Shown piece by piece: positions 23,882 through 31,720 of a stretch of 37,603 nt of DNA. The stretch is from a virus. The translations under genes were made by a program, and so were the position numbers. The notes under the pieces are model-generated. The model was not told the origin of the DNA and did no database searches. It saw nothing but the letters and a program-made list of their open reading frames with translations. Within the stretch, counting starts at the first letter, position 1. Each line of letters starts with the position of its first letter. The stretch covers positions 1 to 37,603 of IMG/VR virus record IMGVR_UViG_3300044977_000091, one strand, 5' to 3'.

Positions 23882-24318
23882 GGCTTCCTCATTGGTAAAG
23901 GGTGGACCTCAATGTCGACCGTTGGCGGTTGAAGGAGCGGAAGGCCATCCTCGGAGAAGCCTACGCCAAAGGCGACCATCGCATCGGCAATGTATCGGAT
24001 TACGAGCCAGCCGCTTTGCGGCGTGCTGAAGCAGGCTTCCTTGGCGCCCCAGGCGAGCTGCCCAAGCGTGTGCCATACGGGATCTGTGCCCTTGCCATCG
24101 ATGCCCCAGCCCTTATGCCGAAAACACTCGTGAGCCACTCGGACGCATTGAGCGGGCGAGCGTCGCCCTTCTTTCCATGACGCCGCCCACGATAGCCATT
24201 CATCGTAATCGTCCTTCTTGTGAAGGCGAGCCGTGATCTCATCAATAGCGAAGTTGATGAACCATACGAGGCGCGGGTTCGGGGCTATCGTCATCGCCGC
24301 GCGTTGCTCCGGCGTCAT
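23878..24318 (-). CDS. Unrecognised protein (146 aa)
   Basis: The start at ATG 24318 overlaps the stop of the RecT-like gene (ATGA). A longer frame to 24945 lies over that gene's low-complexity part and is a shadow. The product reads MTPEQRAAMTIAPNPRLVWF, then EWLSWAASWKEGRRSPAQCV and HECFRHKGWG, with many Trp/His residues. It is helical and soluble by appearance. No family is recognised. Coupling to the RecT-like gene suggests a recombination or replication accessory. Confidence 0.68.
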   Translation of the reverse strand: MTPEQRAAMTIAPNPRLVWFINFAIDEITARLHKKDDYDEWLSWAASWKEGRRSPAQCVRVAHECFRHKGWGIDGKGTDPVWHTLGQLAWGAKEACFSTPQSGWLVIRYIADAMVAFGVGFSEDGLPLLQPPTVDIEVHPLPMRKP

Positions 24319-26189
24319 GGCTTCTTCGCCGCCGCGTTGAGCAAGAGCGACCGCTCCAACCCCTCGGCCCAGGACTTCATCCCGTCCTTGTAGAGCTCCA
24401 GCGACGCCTTGTTGAGTTCGTGCAGCCGCGCGAACGCATCCGGAGGCGCCCCGTGGGCCTGCAGCCGCTTGACGTCGGCCTGGAGCGCGACGAAGTAGGC
24501 GCTGGTGCCCTTCATCTCGGGCTTCCACTCGATGGCCTTGAGCCCGTACTTGTCGTCGAGCGCCGCAGACGCTGCCGCGGTGTCGGCGGTGTCGTCCTTC
24601 TTCTTGCGCGGTGCGGGCTTCTTGTCCCCCTCGGGCGCCGGCGTGGCAGCGGGTGGCGCTGGTGCGGCTGGCGGCGGCGGGACCGCTGGTGGAGGCGCAG
24701 GAACCGGCGGCGGTGGAGGCGGTGTCGTCGAGATCGGCGGTGCCGCGGGTGCCTCCTGCTTGGGCGCCGGCGGCGGCGGGAAGATCTTCTCCTTCAGCGC
24801 CACCGGCACCGCGCCGGCACGGTCGGCCTCCTGGAGCCACGCCGCGTTGTTGGCGTAGAGCTTGCCGCGGCTCTCGGGCGTCAGGTTGTCGGCGGCGCGT
24901 GAAAGCCAGTCGGTCGCCTTCCTGTAGTCGGATGCGCTCTGGCACTGCGCAATTTCCTCGTCCTTGTGATTCTTGAGCAGGAAGAACGGGCGTGGCGCTG
25001 GCGCGGCGGCTGGAGGCGGCGTGGGAGCAGCAGCGCCCGGCGGCGCCACGTCGCCATCCGGCGGCGCCCGGTTAGTCGGCTCTGGTTGCGGCGCGACCTG
25101 GGCAACCGGTGCTGCCACAGGCGGCTTCGCGGCCTCGGCCTCGAGCGCCTGCTCGGCCGCGACCTTCATCTCCAAGAGCGCCTTGGTCCGTTCGAACCCG
25201 AGCTTCTCCGTCAACTCCAGCATCACGGCGTCGTTGTTCTCGAACCACTTCACGGCGTCGCCGGGACGCTTCATCAGGTGCTGGACGTAGTCCGCGGCCT
25301 TGTCGAGCCAGTCGCCCGACGGGAATTGCGTCGCCGCCTCGGTCCCGACCTCATCGTAGAGCGGGTAGAGATCGGAGATCACGACGGGATCGGCGGCCTT
25401 CGGCGGCTCGGGCGGCGGTTCCGCCTTGGTCTCCTTCCGCGCCGACCGAGTCGGCCGCGGCGGCGCCGTCTCCGTCCGCTCCACGACGGCGTCGATGACC
25501 TGGCCGGCCGAACGTCCCATCTCGGCCCACTGCCCAGAGGTCATGTGCTCCTCGGCCATCCGCATGCCAAGAAGCACGTCGGCGAAGGCATCGCGGAGAT
25601 TGAAGGTGCGGGCGCGGAATTGCAGGAGTCGCTTCCAGTACGTTTGCCAAGGCCCTTCCTTCTCAATCAGCCCAGCAGTCTCGGCGTCAGCCCAGGAGAA
25701 CTCGTAGCGGTACTCCTTCGGGATGCCGCGTCGCCGTAGCCAGCAGACGGCCTTGGGGTTTTTCGGTTGCCCTTTCTCGTTCAGGTCATCGAGGCCTTCG
25801 AGGTACTCGTGGAAGTCCTCCAACAGCCCACTGGAATAGACGCGGCCCAGCGGCACGTCGCCGTACCACGACGGCTTGCCGTTGATCACGGCCTGGTTCT
25901 GCAGCGAGAACAGGGCGTCGTAACCCAGGGTGCGGCCGTTCATGATCGCGATCCGCATCTTGGCGCGGTTGGGGTTGCTGTCCTTGCCGATGTAGCTCTT
26001 AGGCACGCACTCGCCGTTGATCAGGTCATCGATGATGGCCTCCAGGTCGGGGCGGGTGTCGCAGCGCAGGTACTCGGGCAGGGTGTAGATCGGCTGCAGC
26101 ATGCCGAGGGTCTGGAGTTCAGGGATCTGATGAATGGGCCGCTCTTGCGGCATGTCGACGGTGGTCTTCTGTGCGGTCACGGTATCCAT
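24315..26189 (-). CDS. RecT-like single-strand annealing protein with long disordered region (624 aa)
   Basis: About residues 80-235 follow the pattern of phage RecT-type proteins: RTLGYDALFSLQNQAVINGK, WYGDVPLGRVYSSGLLEDF, then GPWQTYWKRLLQFRARTFNL and a DAFADVLLGMR motif. These proteins coat single-stranded DNA and anneal it for recombination. Residues about 240-520 are Pro/Ala-rich and presumably disordered. The last 95 residues are helical (KGTSAYFVALQADVKRLQAH). The length is about twice that of usual RecT. No RecE or YqaJ exonuclease is seen; a DUF1064-type nuclease is on the other strand at 30971. A ribosome-binding site AGGGAGAAAG precedes the ATG. Confidence 0.78.
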   Translation of the reverse strand: MDTVTAQKTTVDMPQERPIHQIPELQTLGMLQPIYTLPEYLRCDTRPDLEAIIDDLINGECVPKSYIGKDSNPNRAKMRIAIMNGRTLGYDALFSLQNQAVINGKPSWYGDVPLGRVYSSGLLEDFHEYLEGLDDLNEKGQPKNPKAVCWLRRRGIPKEYRYEFSWADAETAGLIEKEGPWQTYWKRLLQFRARTFNLRDAFADVLLGMRMAEEHMTSGQWAEMGRSAGQVIDAVVERTETAPPRPTRSARKETKAEPPPEPPKAADPVVISDLYPLYDEVGTEAATQFPSGDWLDKAADYVQHLMKRPGDAVKWFENNDAVMLELTEKLGFERTKALLEMKVAAEQALEAEAAKPPVAAPVAQVAPQPEPTNRAPPDGDVAPPGAAAPTPPPAAAPAPRPFFLLKNHKDEEIAQCQSASDYRKATDWLSRAADNLTPESRGKLYANNAAWLQEADRAGAVPVALKEKIFPPPPAPKQEAPAAPPISTTPPPPPPVPAPPPAVPPPPAAPAPPAATPAPEGDKKPAPRKKKDDTADTAAASAALDDKYGLKAIEWKPEMKGTSAYFVALQADVKRLQAHGAPPDAFARLHELNKASLELYKDGMKSWAEGLERSLLLNAAAKKP

Positions 26190-26206
26190 ATTCCACTTTC
26201 TCCCTT

Positions 26207-26728
26207 TTAGACGATCCCTCGCAGAAGGACGGCGAGCGGATCAAAATGTCCAGGTGCACGCGCGATGATCTCGCCATGGACGTCGACCACGACGGGCGCG
26301 AACTGCGCGGCGACGAGGCCCATGCCGCGCGTATCGGAATGTGTGCAGTACACCGCGATGTCGCCTTTGATCCCACCGACGAATTCGTCGGCCGCACCGA
26401 AAAGGAACGAGACATTGCGGGGCTTCGATTTGAGCAGGACGCTAGCAAAGGTCCAGGACCACATCGGATTGGCCTCAATGCAATAAACTCGCTTGGCCCG
26501 CAGACCCAGGTGAAGCGCCAGGAGTCCGATGCCGCCACCGATCTCGACGACGGTCTTCCCGGCGATGCGCGGTGCCAAGTAATCAGCGATTGCTGATGCG
26601 GTCTCGTCGTCGATGACCGTCAACACCGCGGCAGAGTTGATGCCGTGGCGCTCCGAGTAGGAACGCGCCGCCTCAGACCCATCCATGAAATCATAGACGG
26701 CGTTGAGTGTTTCCTTGAGATCTGACAT
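26207..26728 (-). CDS. SAM-dependent methyltransferase, class I (173 aa)
   Basis: The glycine-rich SAM loop is clear: KTVVEIGGGIGLLALHLGL, followed by the acidic end of strand 2 in RVYCIEANP. Later ADEFVGGIKGDIAVYCTH resembles the region of the catalytic strand. No N/D-P-P-Y/F motif of adenine or cytosine-N4 DNA methylases is seen, so the target may be a protein, RNA or small molecule. The ATG has GAGGGGTGGG upstream, inside the end of the preceding gene. An N-terminal extension to 26908 runs over that gene and is rejected. Confidence 0.78.
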   Translation of the reverse strand: MSDLKETLNAVYDFMDGSEAARSYSERHGINSAAVLTVIDDETASAIADYLAPRIAGKTVVEIGGGIGLLALHLGLRAKRVYCIEANPMWSWTFASVLLKSKPRNVSFLFGAADEFVGGIKGDIAVYCTHSDTRGMGLVAAQFAPVVVDVHGEIIARAPGHFDPLAVLLRGIV

Positions 26729-27651
26729 CACCCACCCCTCACGGTGACTTTGGGCGCCGACTCCTGCCACTGGACGCCGGGGATGTCCCGGGTCGGCTTC
26801 CCGTCGGCGTCCTTGGGCAGCAGCTTCATCGCGGCGTTGATCTTGGTCTGGGCGGGTTCGCAGTATTCCCGGGGGACGAGCTCGGCGTTGACGATGACGG
26901 CCTTCCACGTGACCGTGACGCTCGAGGACGATCCGCGGGCGCTGCGCACGGAGGCGGCGCTGGTCGGGATCGGAATTGCGACGGGCGGGGGAGGCGCAAC
27001 GGGCGGCGGTGCTTCTGGGTATCCGCAGGCATCACGGGTAGCGGCTTCCTGATCACCGCGCTGGAGCACCTGACGGGCGGCCGCTTCCTGGCCCGCGCGC
27101 TCCTGGGCTTGGTCATAGGCCTGCCGCTCGGCCTGCCCAGCCATGGTCAGGATATTGTGCTCATTCAGGAAGCCCAAGAGCCGCAGGTTTTCGAGTTCCT
27201 GTTCGGCGACAGGCTTGGAGTTCCGGTAGCGATCGAGGCACTCGCCCGCGACCGGGCGCCACGCCGAGGCGCGGGCGCGCTTGCGCTTCAGCAGCCCCCA
27301 GTCCGCGATCGTCTTGTCGACGGTCTCGCGGGCGGAGGCCAACTGGTCGGACAGGCGCTTGAAGAACGCGCGGGCGACGTCCGCGGGTTTCTCATAGGGT
27401 GCTACCTGCTCGGCCGTGCGTCCGTCGACCTCCTTCTGGGCTTTGCGGATCTGCACCGCGAAGTCGTTGCGCCGCCCGGCCTCTTCCTCGCTGTCGATGA
27501 CCGGCAGCTTGAAGGTCGCCGAGGTGTCGATGCCGCCGACGCGGTTCACGAGGTCTTCGTTGTCGGCGCGCAGCCGCGCCTCGATCAGTGCGGGGTCGAA
27601 AGCGAACGGAAGAGAGTTGTCGCCGATGCCCGGCGTCTGGTTCGTAGTCAT
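26728..27651 (-). CDS. Coiled-coil protein of the RecT-type cluster (307 aa)
   Basis: The sequence begins MTTNQTPGIGDNSLPFAFDP and has a long helical central part (FFKRLSDQLASARETVDKTI, later ERAGQEAAARQVLQRGD), a Pro-rich linker, and a C-terminal beta segment (TVTWKAVIVNAELVPREYC) that ends with IPGVQWQESAPKVTVRGG. Proteins of this shape accompany RecT-type genes in alphaproteobacterial phages; the precise role is unknown. One possibility is a recombination mediator or nuclease inhibitor, but nothing catalytic is visible. It overlaps both neighbours by a few bases. Confidence 0.72.
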   Translation of the reverse strand: MTTNQTPGIGDNSLPFAFDPALIEARLRADNEDLVNRVGGIDTSATFKLPVIDSEEEAGRRNDFAVQIRKAQKEVDGRTAEQVAPYEKPADVARAFFKRLSDQLASARETVDKTIADWGLLKRKRARASAWRPVAGECLDRYRNSKPVAEQELENLRLLGFLNEHNILTMAGQAERQAYDQAQERAGQEAAARQVLQRGDQEAATRDACGYPEAPPPVAPPPPVAIPIPTSAASVRSARGSSSSVTVTWKAVIVNAELVPREYCEPAQTKINAAMKLLPKDADGKPTRDIPGVQWQESAPKVTVRGG

Positions 27652-28064
27652 TCCCGTGCTCCGTGTGGTGCCGGCAAGAGCGGCAACATCTTCTTGCTCT
27701 CATAGGATTGGGCAATCGCCGGCATGGCGTGTTCGCCGACGGTGCGGCCATCTGGCATGACAACATGCGCCAGAAAAGCCTCTTCGAAGGTCTCGATCTT
27801 GCTGCCGACGCTTTCCAGCTTCGCCTTGATGCACAAGAGCAGGGCGCGCCATTTCTGCCGTCGCTGCTGGGCGACATTGTCGCTCTCGCCCTCTGGCAAC
27901 GGCAGTTCAAACCGGATGCGGCGTCCGGCAGCCTCAAACATGATAACCGCTCGGCCAACCTCGTTCATATAGGCGAAGCGCTCGGCGCCGTAGCGCATGA
28001 GCGTGCGCTCGACCTCGGCGCGGGTCTGATCGACCGGAACCTTAGTCTTTTCGGCGAATGCCAT
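27648..28064 (-). CDS. Conserved phage protein of unknown function (138 aa)
   Basis: The opening MAFAEKTKVPVDQTRAEVER, then TLMRYGAERFAYMNEVGRAV, is a recurrent signature in prophages of alphaproteobacteria. It continues with a beta hairpin (RRIRFELPLPEG) and a helical region (QRRQKWRALLLCIKAKLE) that ends with VVMPDGRTVGEHA. The stop overlaps the coiled-coil gene's ATG (ATGA). The function is not known. Its conserved position beside RecT-type genes suggests a recombination or replication role. Confidence 0.78.
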   Translation of the reverse strand: MAFAEKTKVPVDQTRAEVERTLMRYGAERFAYMNEVGRAVIMFEAAGRRIRFELPLPEGESDNVAQQRRQKWRALLLCIKAKLESVGSKIETFEEAFLAHVVMPDGRTVGEHAMPAIAQSYESKKMLPLLPAPHGARE

Positions 28065-28320
28065 GTTCTTGATGCTCCATCGCGATCAGTCGCCGGACGC
28101 CTTCGGCGATCGCCGTCCCCTTGGTGCGCCCGCGGCAGCGGCCGCCGGCGAGGATCGGGTAAAGTGCCACGGCACCAGCGTCCTGCGAGTCCCAGACGAC
28201 CCAAAGGTAGGCGCCATCCTTCAGCGGGTGGACCGTAAGACTGGCGATGTTGCGCAACTCGCCCTGGAACACGGCCACGCCGGCGCCCCGCCAGAACGCC
28301 TTAACCCGGTCAGGTCTCAT
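28042..28320 (-). CDS. Small unrecognised beta-rich protein (92 aa)
   Basis: It starts at ATG 28320, overlapping the ASCH-like gene by 11 bases and the next gene by 23 bases. The sequence reads MRPDRVKAFWRGAGVAVFQG, then LTVHPLKDGAYLWVVWDSQD and a Gly/Arg loop (GGRCRGRTKG). The pattern suggests a small beta sheet followed by a C-terminal helix. The family is not recognised. Confidence 0.62.
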   Translation of the reverse strand: MRPDRVKAFWRGAGVAVFQGELRNIASLTVHPLKDGAYLWVVWDSQDAGAVALYPILAGGRCRGRTKGTAIAEGVRRLIAMEHQEHGIRRKD

Positions 28321-28714
28321 CAGCGATCTCCGGCGGCAGCGGTAGCCAGCGGATGTGCTGGCCCGAGAAGGTATCGGGCACGGCTGGATGCTCCTGGTTC
28401 CAGAACTCGACCATCTCGTCGAAGTTATGGAAGCCATCGAAGGTCGCAAAGATGTCGAGTTCGGTCACGCGCACGATGACGCGCCTGCCGCCGACCTGGA
28501 CGCTCTGCGGTGCCCTGAGCACGAGCGACACAGGCTCGACCGCCATGCAGGGCAGCCGGCAGATCAGTTCACAGTGCTTCGTCCGCAGACCGGTGAAGAG
28601 CTGCAGCTGCTCGCCCGGGCGGGCGTGGCGCTTCCGGTCGGCCCGGATGGTGCCGCCCTTGGTGCCCGCCAGGATGGGCTCGCGGAAGCGGTCGCGGAAT
28701 CCGTAGGCAACCAT
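28310..28714 (-). CDS. ASCH-like protein 2 (134 aa)
   Basis: The pattern MVAYGFRDRFREPILAGTKG, then TIRADRKRHARPGEQLQLFT and GLRTKHCELICRL is the ASCH/PUA-like arrangement of 'I..G.K..TIR..R....pG..l.l..G.r....'. A C-terminal helical part (DGFHNFDEMVEFWNQEHP) is also common in ASCH proteins of phages. It differs strongly in sequence from the ASCH protein at 23006. The role is probably binding or processing of modified nucleosides or RNA; this is inferred. Confidence 0.74.
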   Translation of the reverse strand: MVAYGFRDRFREPILAGTKGGTIRADRKRHARPGEQLQLFTGLRTKHCELICRLPCMAVEPVSLVLRAPQSVQVGGRRVIVRVTELDIFATFDGFHNFDEMVEFWNQEHPAVPDTFSGQHIRWLPLPPEIADET

Positions 28715-28716
28715 GG

Positions 28717-28908
28717 TCAGCCCTGGCCCCAGAGCGCCCGCAGCTTCGTGAAGCTGTGCATGAACTCGGTGCGCAGCCGGTCACGTAGAACTTGGTCCCT
28801 CGGGCAGCGGTCGAGCATGCTCTGGATCTCGCGCTCGAGCCGCTCCGCGGCCGCCAGCGCGTTGTGCCGGCGCAACTGGTCTTTTCGGCCGTAGATGCGG
28901 GGTTGCAT
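28717..28908 (-). CDS. Small helical protein (63 aa)
   Basis: The product is basic and helical: MQPRIYGRKDQLRRHNALAA, then EREIQSMLDRCPRDQVLRDR and a short end with a Trp. The ATG overlaps the stop of the preceding gene by one base (TGATG). No motif or family is recognised. A small DNA- or protein-binding role is possible. Confidence 0.62.
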   Translation of the reverse strand: MQPRIYGRKDQLRRHNALAAAERLEREIQSMLDRCPRDQVLRDRLRTEFMHSFTKLRALWGQG

Positions 28909-29252
28909 CAGAACGGGACCCCTGGGCAGTCATCGCGCGTGCAGAAGTCCTTGTCCTCGAAGCACGTTCCGCATTTGGGCGGCACATAGCTGCCCGGCGG
29001 CGCCACTGCGACAAGCTGGTCGATCTCTATCTGCTTCGCGATCACCAGCGCGTCCCGGACCTGTTCAAGATCTTCGGCCGGCTTCTCGTCGGCGATGATG
29101 CGCAGCGCGCGACGCCGTGCCCACTCGCGGACCAGGGCCGCGGCGTCAGGGTCGTGACCGCGAAGGATGAAAAGCTGCTCGTAGTCGCCGGCGCGACCGA
29201 GACAACCCTCGCCCCGCTGAAGTTGCTCCAGTATCTCCCGCTTCGTCGCCAT
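28908..29252 (-). CDS. Phage protein with C-terminal Cys cluster (114 aa)
   Basis: The N-terminal part contains EQLFILRGHDPDAAALVREW, a motif that recurs in small early phage proteins of unknown role. The middle is helical. The C-terminal CGTCFEDKDFC followed by a further Cys (DDCPG) is a likely metal site. GAGGAGATC precedes the ATG, and this ATG overlaps the stop of the preceding gene by one base. The family is not recognised. Confidence 0.68.
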   Translation of the reverse strand: MATKREILEQLQRGEGCLGRAGDYEQLFILRGHDPDAAALVREWARRRALRIIADEKPAEDLEQVRDALVIAKQIEIDQLVAVAPPGSYVPPKCGTCFEDKDFCTRDDCPGVPF

Positions 29253-29656
29253 CAGAAGATCTCCTCTTCGTCAACCGGATTCCCGTCGCCGTCGACCTCC
29301 TCGACCTCGCGGAAGTCCGGGTCTTCCTCGGCGACGCTCGGCACCGGCCCCGCGAGCAGCGGCGTCGGCACGATGCAGCGGATCGACGGCGGAAGCTGGT
29401 AATCGGACTGCGGCTGCCGCTCCCAGGCGACCTTGGCCGAGCACGGCGTCAGGCGGTAGATCGCGGCGCCGCCGTGGAAGACCACGGGTAGGAGCGTGCC
29501 TTTGAACAGCGGCTCGATCGCGCACATCTTTGTGCCGAATCTCTCGACTTCGCTGAAGCGCCCGACCAGCGTCGTATGTCCGAAAAGCTCGAGAATGCAG
29601 TACTCGCCGGGCGGCAGCGTCGCAGCCGTAGGCTCGAGAATCTCAGCCTCGTTCAT
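29252..29656 (-). CDS. Unrecognised beta-rich protein with acidic tail (134 aa)
   Basis: It starts at ATG 29656 behind a strong site (AGGAGGAAGGGG). An extension to 29896 lies over the next gene. The sequence opens MNEAEILEPTAATLPPGEYC, continues with beta strands (ILELFGHTTLVGRFSEVERF) and a hydrophobic middle (PVVFHGGAAIYRLTP), and ends strongly acidic (EEVDGDGNPVDEEEIF). No family is recognised. Acidic tails of this kind occur in DNA mimics and in partners of single-strand binding proteins, but this is only a resemblance. Confidence 0.7.
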   Translation of the reverse strand: MNEAEILEPTAATLPPGEYCILELFGHTTLVGRFSEVERFGTKMCAIEPLFKGTLLPVVFHGGAAIYRLTPCSAKVAWERQPQSDYQLPPSIRCIVPTPLLAGPVPSVAEEDPDFREVEEVDGDGNPVDEEEIF

Positions 29657-29667
29657 CCCCTTCCTCC

Positions 29668-30093
29668 TCAATAGACCAATGGCTCTTTCCCGAGATCGGC
29701 GGCCTTGCGCGGGTCCGCCTCCGGCGTCTCGGCCGCGTACCGCCGTACCCAGGCGCGCTCCTGCAGCAAGAAGTCGTATTCCTCTTTCGTGATAGGGCCG
29801 CCCCAGGTCGCGACAGCGGTGATCGCCTCCCGTAGCGCTCCAGGGCTGTCGGGACTGTCCAAGCGCAACTGCTGGCCCTCGACGAAGAGTTCCCACACCC
29901 AGGAGCGGTCGAGCGGCTGCCCGGTGACCGGATCATTCGGAGGTCCGTACCTGATCTCGGCCGGTATCGCCGGGCCGCCGCGGACATAGTGGACGCGATA
30001 GAACCCCGGCTGCGGGCCGGCTTTCCAATCGAAGGCGGCGCGCGCCGCGGGGTCGCGCCAGATCCTGAAACTCACGATCCGACCCGCTGCCAC
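29668..30093 (-). CDS. Unrecognised protein, first gene of the leftward operon (141 aa)
   Basis: I choose GTG 30093, which has AGGGCGAG upstream; a TTG at 30162 has no ribosome-binding site and falls at the predicted transcription start. The sequence contains RIVSFRIWRDPAARAAFDWK, then GFYRVHYVRGGPAIPAEIRY, TWGGPITKEEYDFLLQER and a C-terminal KAADLGKEPLVY. A beta domain followed by helices is suggested. It is the promoter-proximal gene of a cluster of 17 leftward genes and is likely expressed early. The family is not recognised. Confidence 0.66.
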   Translation of the reverse strand: MAAGRIVSFRIWRDPAARAAFDWKAGPQPGFYRVHYVRGGPAIPAEIRYGPPNDPVTGQPLDRSWVWELFVEGQQLRLDSPDSPGALREAITAVATWGGPITKEEYDFLLQERAWVRRYAAETPEADPRKAADLGKEPLVY

Positions 30094-30162
30094 GTCTCGC
30101 CCTGCGCCGGAACGCGGCCTTTGGCCTCGCCTGATTGCATGGTGGGTGGTACTCCCTGCCAA

Positions 30163-30238
30163 ACCGAAACTACGCTCTTACGCGCGCGCTACGCAAGGTC
30201 TAATATCGCGTTTTCCGACGCAACCAGGGGACCGGGTT
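30163..30238. promoter_or_regulatory. Divergent early control region
   Basis: Rightward: TTACGC (30178-30183), 17 bases, TAATAT (30201-30206), ahead of the gene at 30239. Leftward: TTGCGT (complement of 30191-30196), 16 bases, CGTAGT (complement of 30169-30174). ACGCAA occurs twice (30191-30196, 30218-30223) on either side of the rightward -10, so one regulator could control both directions. The region also has a run of alternating GC (CGCGCGCG). Confidence 0.5.
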
Positions 30239-30967
30239 ATGAGAGACGCGACTGAAACGAATGGCGTGAAACACGCTGACGTTCATCATCTGCTGGGGAG
30301 TCTCACGCGCGCCGACATCAAGAAAAACGCCATCCAGGCGGACATTCGCGCCATCTATGACCTGGGCGAGAGCAAGGGCATCCCGCGCAAGGCGCTGAAG
30401 CGTCTTTTCAACCGCGCAAAGGTCGACCCCACGGAGCGCGCGCAGCAGGATCTGTTCGACGCCGTTCTGGAGCGTGCCGCAGGCTTCGGCGACACCGCGC
30501 CGACCTACGACGAAGCCGCGGGCGCCTTCGCGATCCCGCACGGCATCGAGGACGAGGAGCGCGAGGACGGCCAGGAGGGCGACGACACCCCGAGCGCCGC
30601 GCCTGCGCCACCGCCACCAAAGCCTCCAAAGGCCGCGAAGCCAGCCAAGGCTGCGAAGACCACCAAGCCGAAGGCCGAGAAGCCCAAGGCGAACGGCAAG
30701 GCCGCGAACGGCCACGCCAACGGCCACGGCGTCGAGCAGCCGGCCACCATGACCGCGGCGACCCTGGACAAGATCCAGGACGAGGGCAAGCACGCCGGTG
30801 CCAAGGGTCTCCTGCGCGACAAGAACCCGTGGCCCGAGGGCGGCCAGGGTCACGCGCGCTGGGACGTCGGCTGGATCGAGGGCCGGGCCATCCATGACTT
30901 CGCACCCGCGCCCACGGCAAAGCCTCCGGTGCCCGCCGAAGACGGTCCGGCGCCGCAGTTCGAGTAA
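30239..30967 (+). CDS. Protein with GapR/DUF2312-like start and RMF-like end (242 aa)
   Basis: The ATG at 30239 has AGGGGA upstream. About residues 25-75 (KKNAIQADIRAIYDLGESKG, then KALKRLFNRAK) resemble the helical GapR/DUF2312 pattern of nucleoid-associated proteins in alphaproteobacteria. The middle is a Lys/Ala/Pro-rich disordered region (KPPKAAKPAKAAKTTKPKAE). The C-terminal part (DEGKHAGAKGLLRDKNPWPE, then WDVGWIEGRAI) matches the ribosome modulation factor pattern of phage and alphaproteobacterial proteins. RMF inactivates ribosomes; whether this short module does so is unknown. It is the first rightward early gene. Confidence 0.68.
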   Translation: MRDATETNGVKHADVHHLLGSLTRADIKKNAIQADIRAIYDLGESKGIPRKALKRLFNRAKVDPTERAQQDLFDAVLERAAGFGDTAPTYDEAAGAFAIPHGIEDEEREDGQEGDDTPSAAPAPPPPKPPKAAKPAKAAKTTKPKAEKPKANGKAANGHANGHGVEQPATMTAATLDKIQDEGKHAGAKGLLRDKNPWPEGGQGHARWDVGWIEGRAIHDFAPAPTAKPPVPAEDGPAPQFE

Positions 30968-30970
30968 CCG

Positions 30971-31465
30971 ATGGCCGGGCGGCGGTCCTGGTCCGGTGTC
31001 GCGACTCCGGTCCCGGTCGAGCGCCGCACCGACGCCAAGGGCCGGGTCTTCGACAGCCAGGGCGAGATGCTCTGGTATCTGGAGCTCGAGATCCTGCAGA
31101 GCGCCGGCGGGATCCGCAACCTCGCCCGCAAGGTGTGGTTCCCGCTCGTGCTCGATGACGGCCGCCCGCTCTTGATCAGGAGCCAAGGCTATCCGAACGG
31201 CCGAGTCGGCCGGTACACGCCCGATGCGGTCTTTGACCAGCCGGTCACGCCCGACCTCTGGGAGCGCGTCTACGCCGAATACAAGGGCTTCGATGAACCG
31301 AAAGCGCAGCTGCGGCGCGCGGTCTTCGAGCTCATCTACGGCGTCCGGGTGACGCTCTTCGGGCCAGCGGTCAAGGCGGCGAAGCGGAAGGCCAAGAAGC
31401 GCGAGGTGGCGCGCGCGGCGCGGAAGGTCCAGAAGCAAGCGGCGAAGCTGGCGGCGGCGGAATGA
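30971..31465 (+). CDS. DUF1064-type PD-(D/E)XK nuclease-like protein (164 aa)
   Basis: The pattern FDSQGEMLWYLELEILQSAG, then IRNLARKVWFPLVL and YTPDAVFDQ ... YAEYKGF matches DUF1064, a phage family with the restriction-endonuclease fold. Candidate active-site residues are D85, E103 and K105. A basic C-terminal tail (KAAKRKAKKREVARAARK) probably contacts DNA. Such proteins are thought to act as structure-specific nucleases in phage replication or recombination. It lies 3 bases after the RMF-like gene and could be the missing nuclease partner for the RecT-like protein. A hairpin terminator follows at 31562. Confidence 0.76.
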   Translation: MAGRRSWSGVATPVPVERRTDAKGRVFDSQGEMLWYLELEILQSAGGIRNLARKVWFPLVLDDGRPLLIRSQGYPNGRVGRYTPDAVFDQPVTPDLWERVYAEYKGFDEPKAQLRRAVFELIYGVRVTLFGPAVKAAKRKAKKREVARAARKVQKQAAKLAAAE

Positions 31466-31561
31466 TGTGCGGGTAGGTGGGAGCGGCCCGGGCCGAGCCC
31501 GTTGCCGCCCCACACCCGGCGGACCCCGATGGCACCAGCCAAACGACGTTGTCCGGTGCGC

Positions 31562-31583
31562 AATCGGGACAATCCCCGATTTT
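31562..31583 (+). terminator. Terminator-like hairpin after the DUF1064-type gene
   Basis: A 7-bp stem AATCGGG/CCCGATT (31562-31568, 31575-31581) with 6-base loop is followed by TT. It lies 97 bases after the stop of the nuclease-like gene. The short T-tract makes it a modest terminator. Confidence 0.5.
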
Positions 31584-31720
31584 CACCGCGGCGTCAATCT
31601 AGATGACCTTGCCTATCGCGACCCGAAAGGCGTAGGCTGAGTCCCGCCGCGGCCCCTGCGCCGTGTGATGGACCCCGAACGTTACGGCCACATGACCCCA
31701 CCGCCCTAAACCACAAACGA

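Noticed and set aside
24319-24945. 200-residue extension of the 146-aa leftward gene
   Set aside because: It is the alternate frame of the low-complexity Pro/Ala region of the RecT-like gene.
30200-31513. 437-codon open frame on the minus strand
   Set aside because: It covers two recognised rightward genes (RMF-like, DUF1064-type) antisense and also the divergent promoter; its composition is shadow-like.
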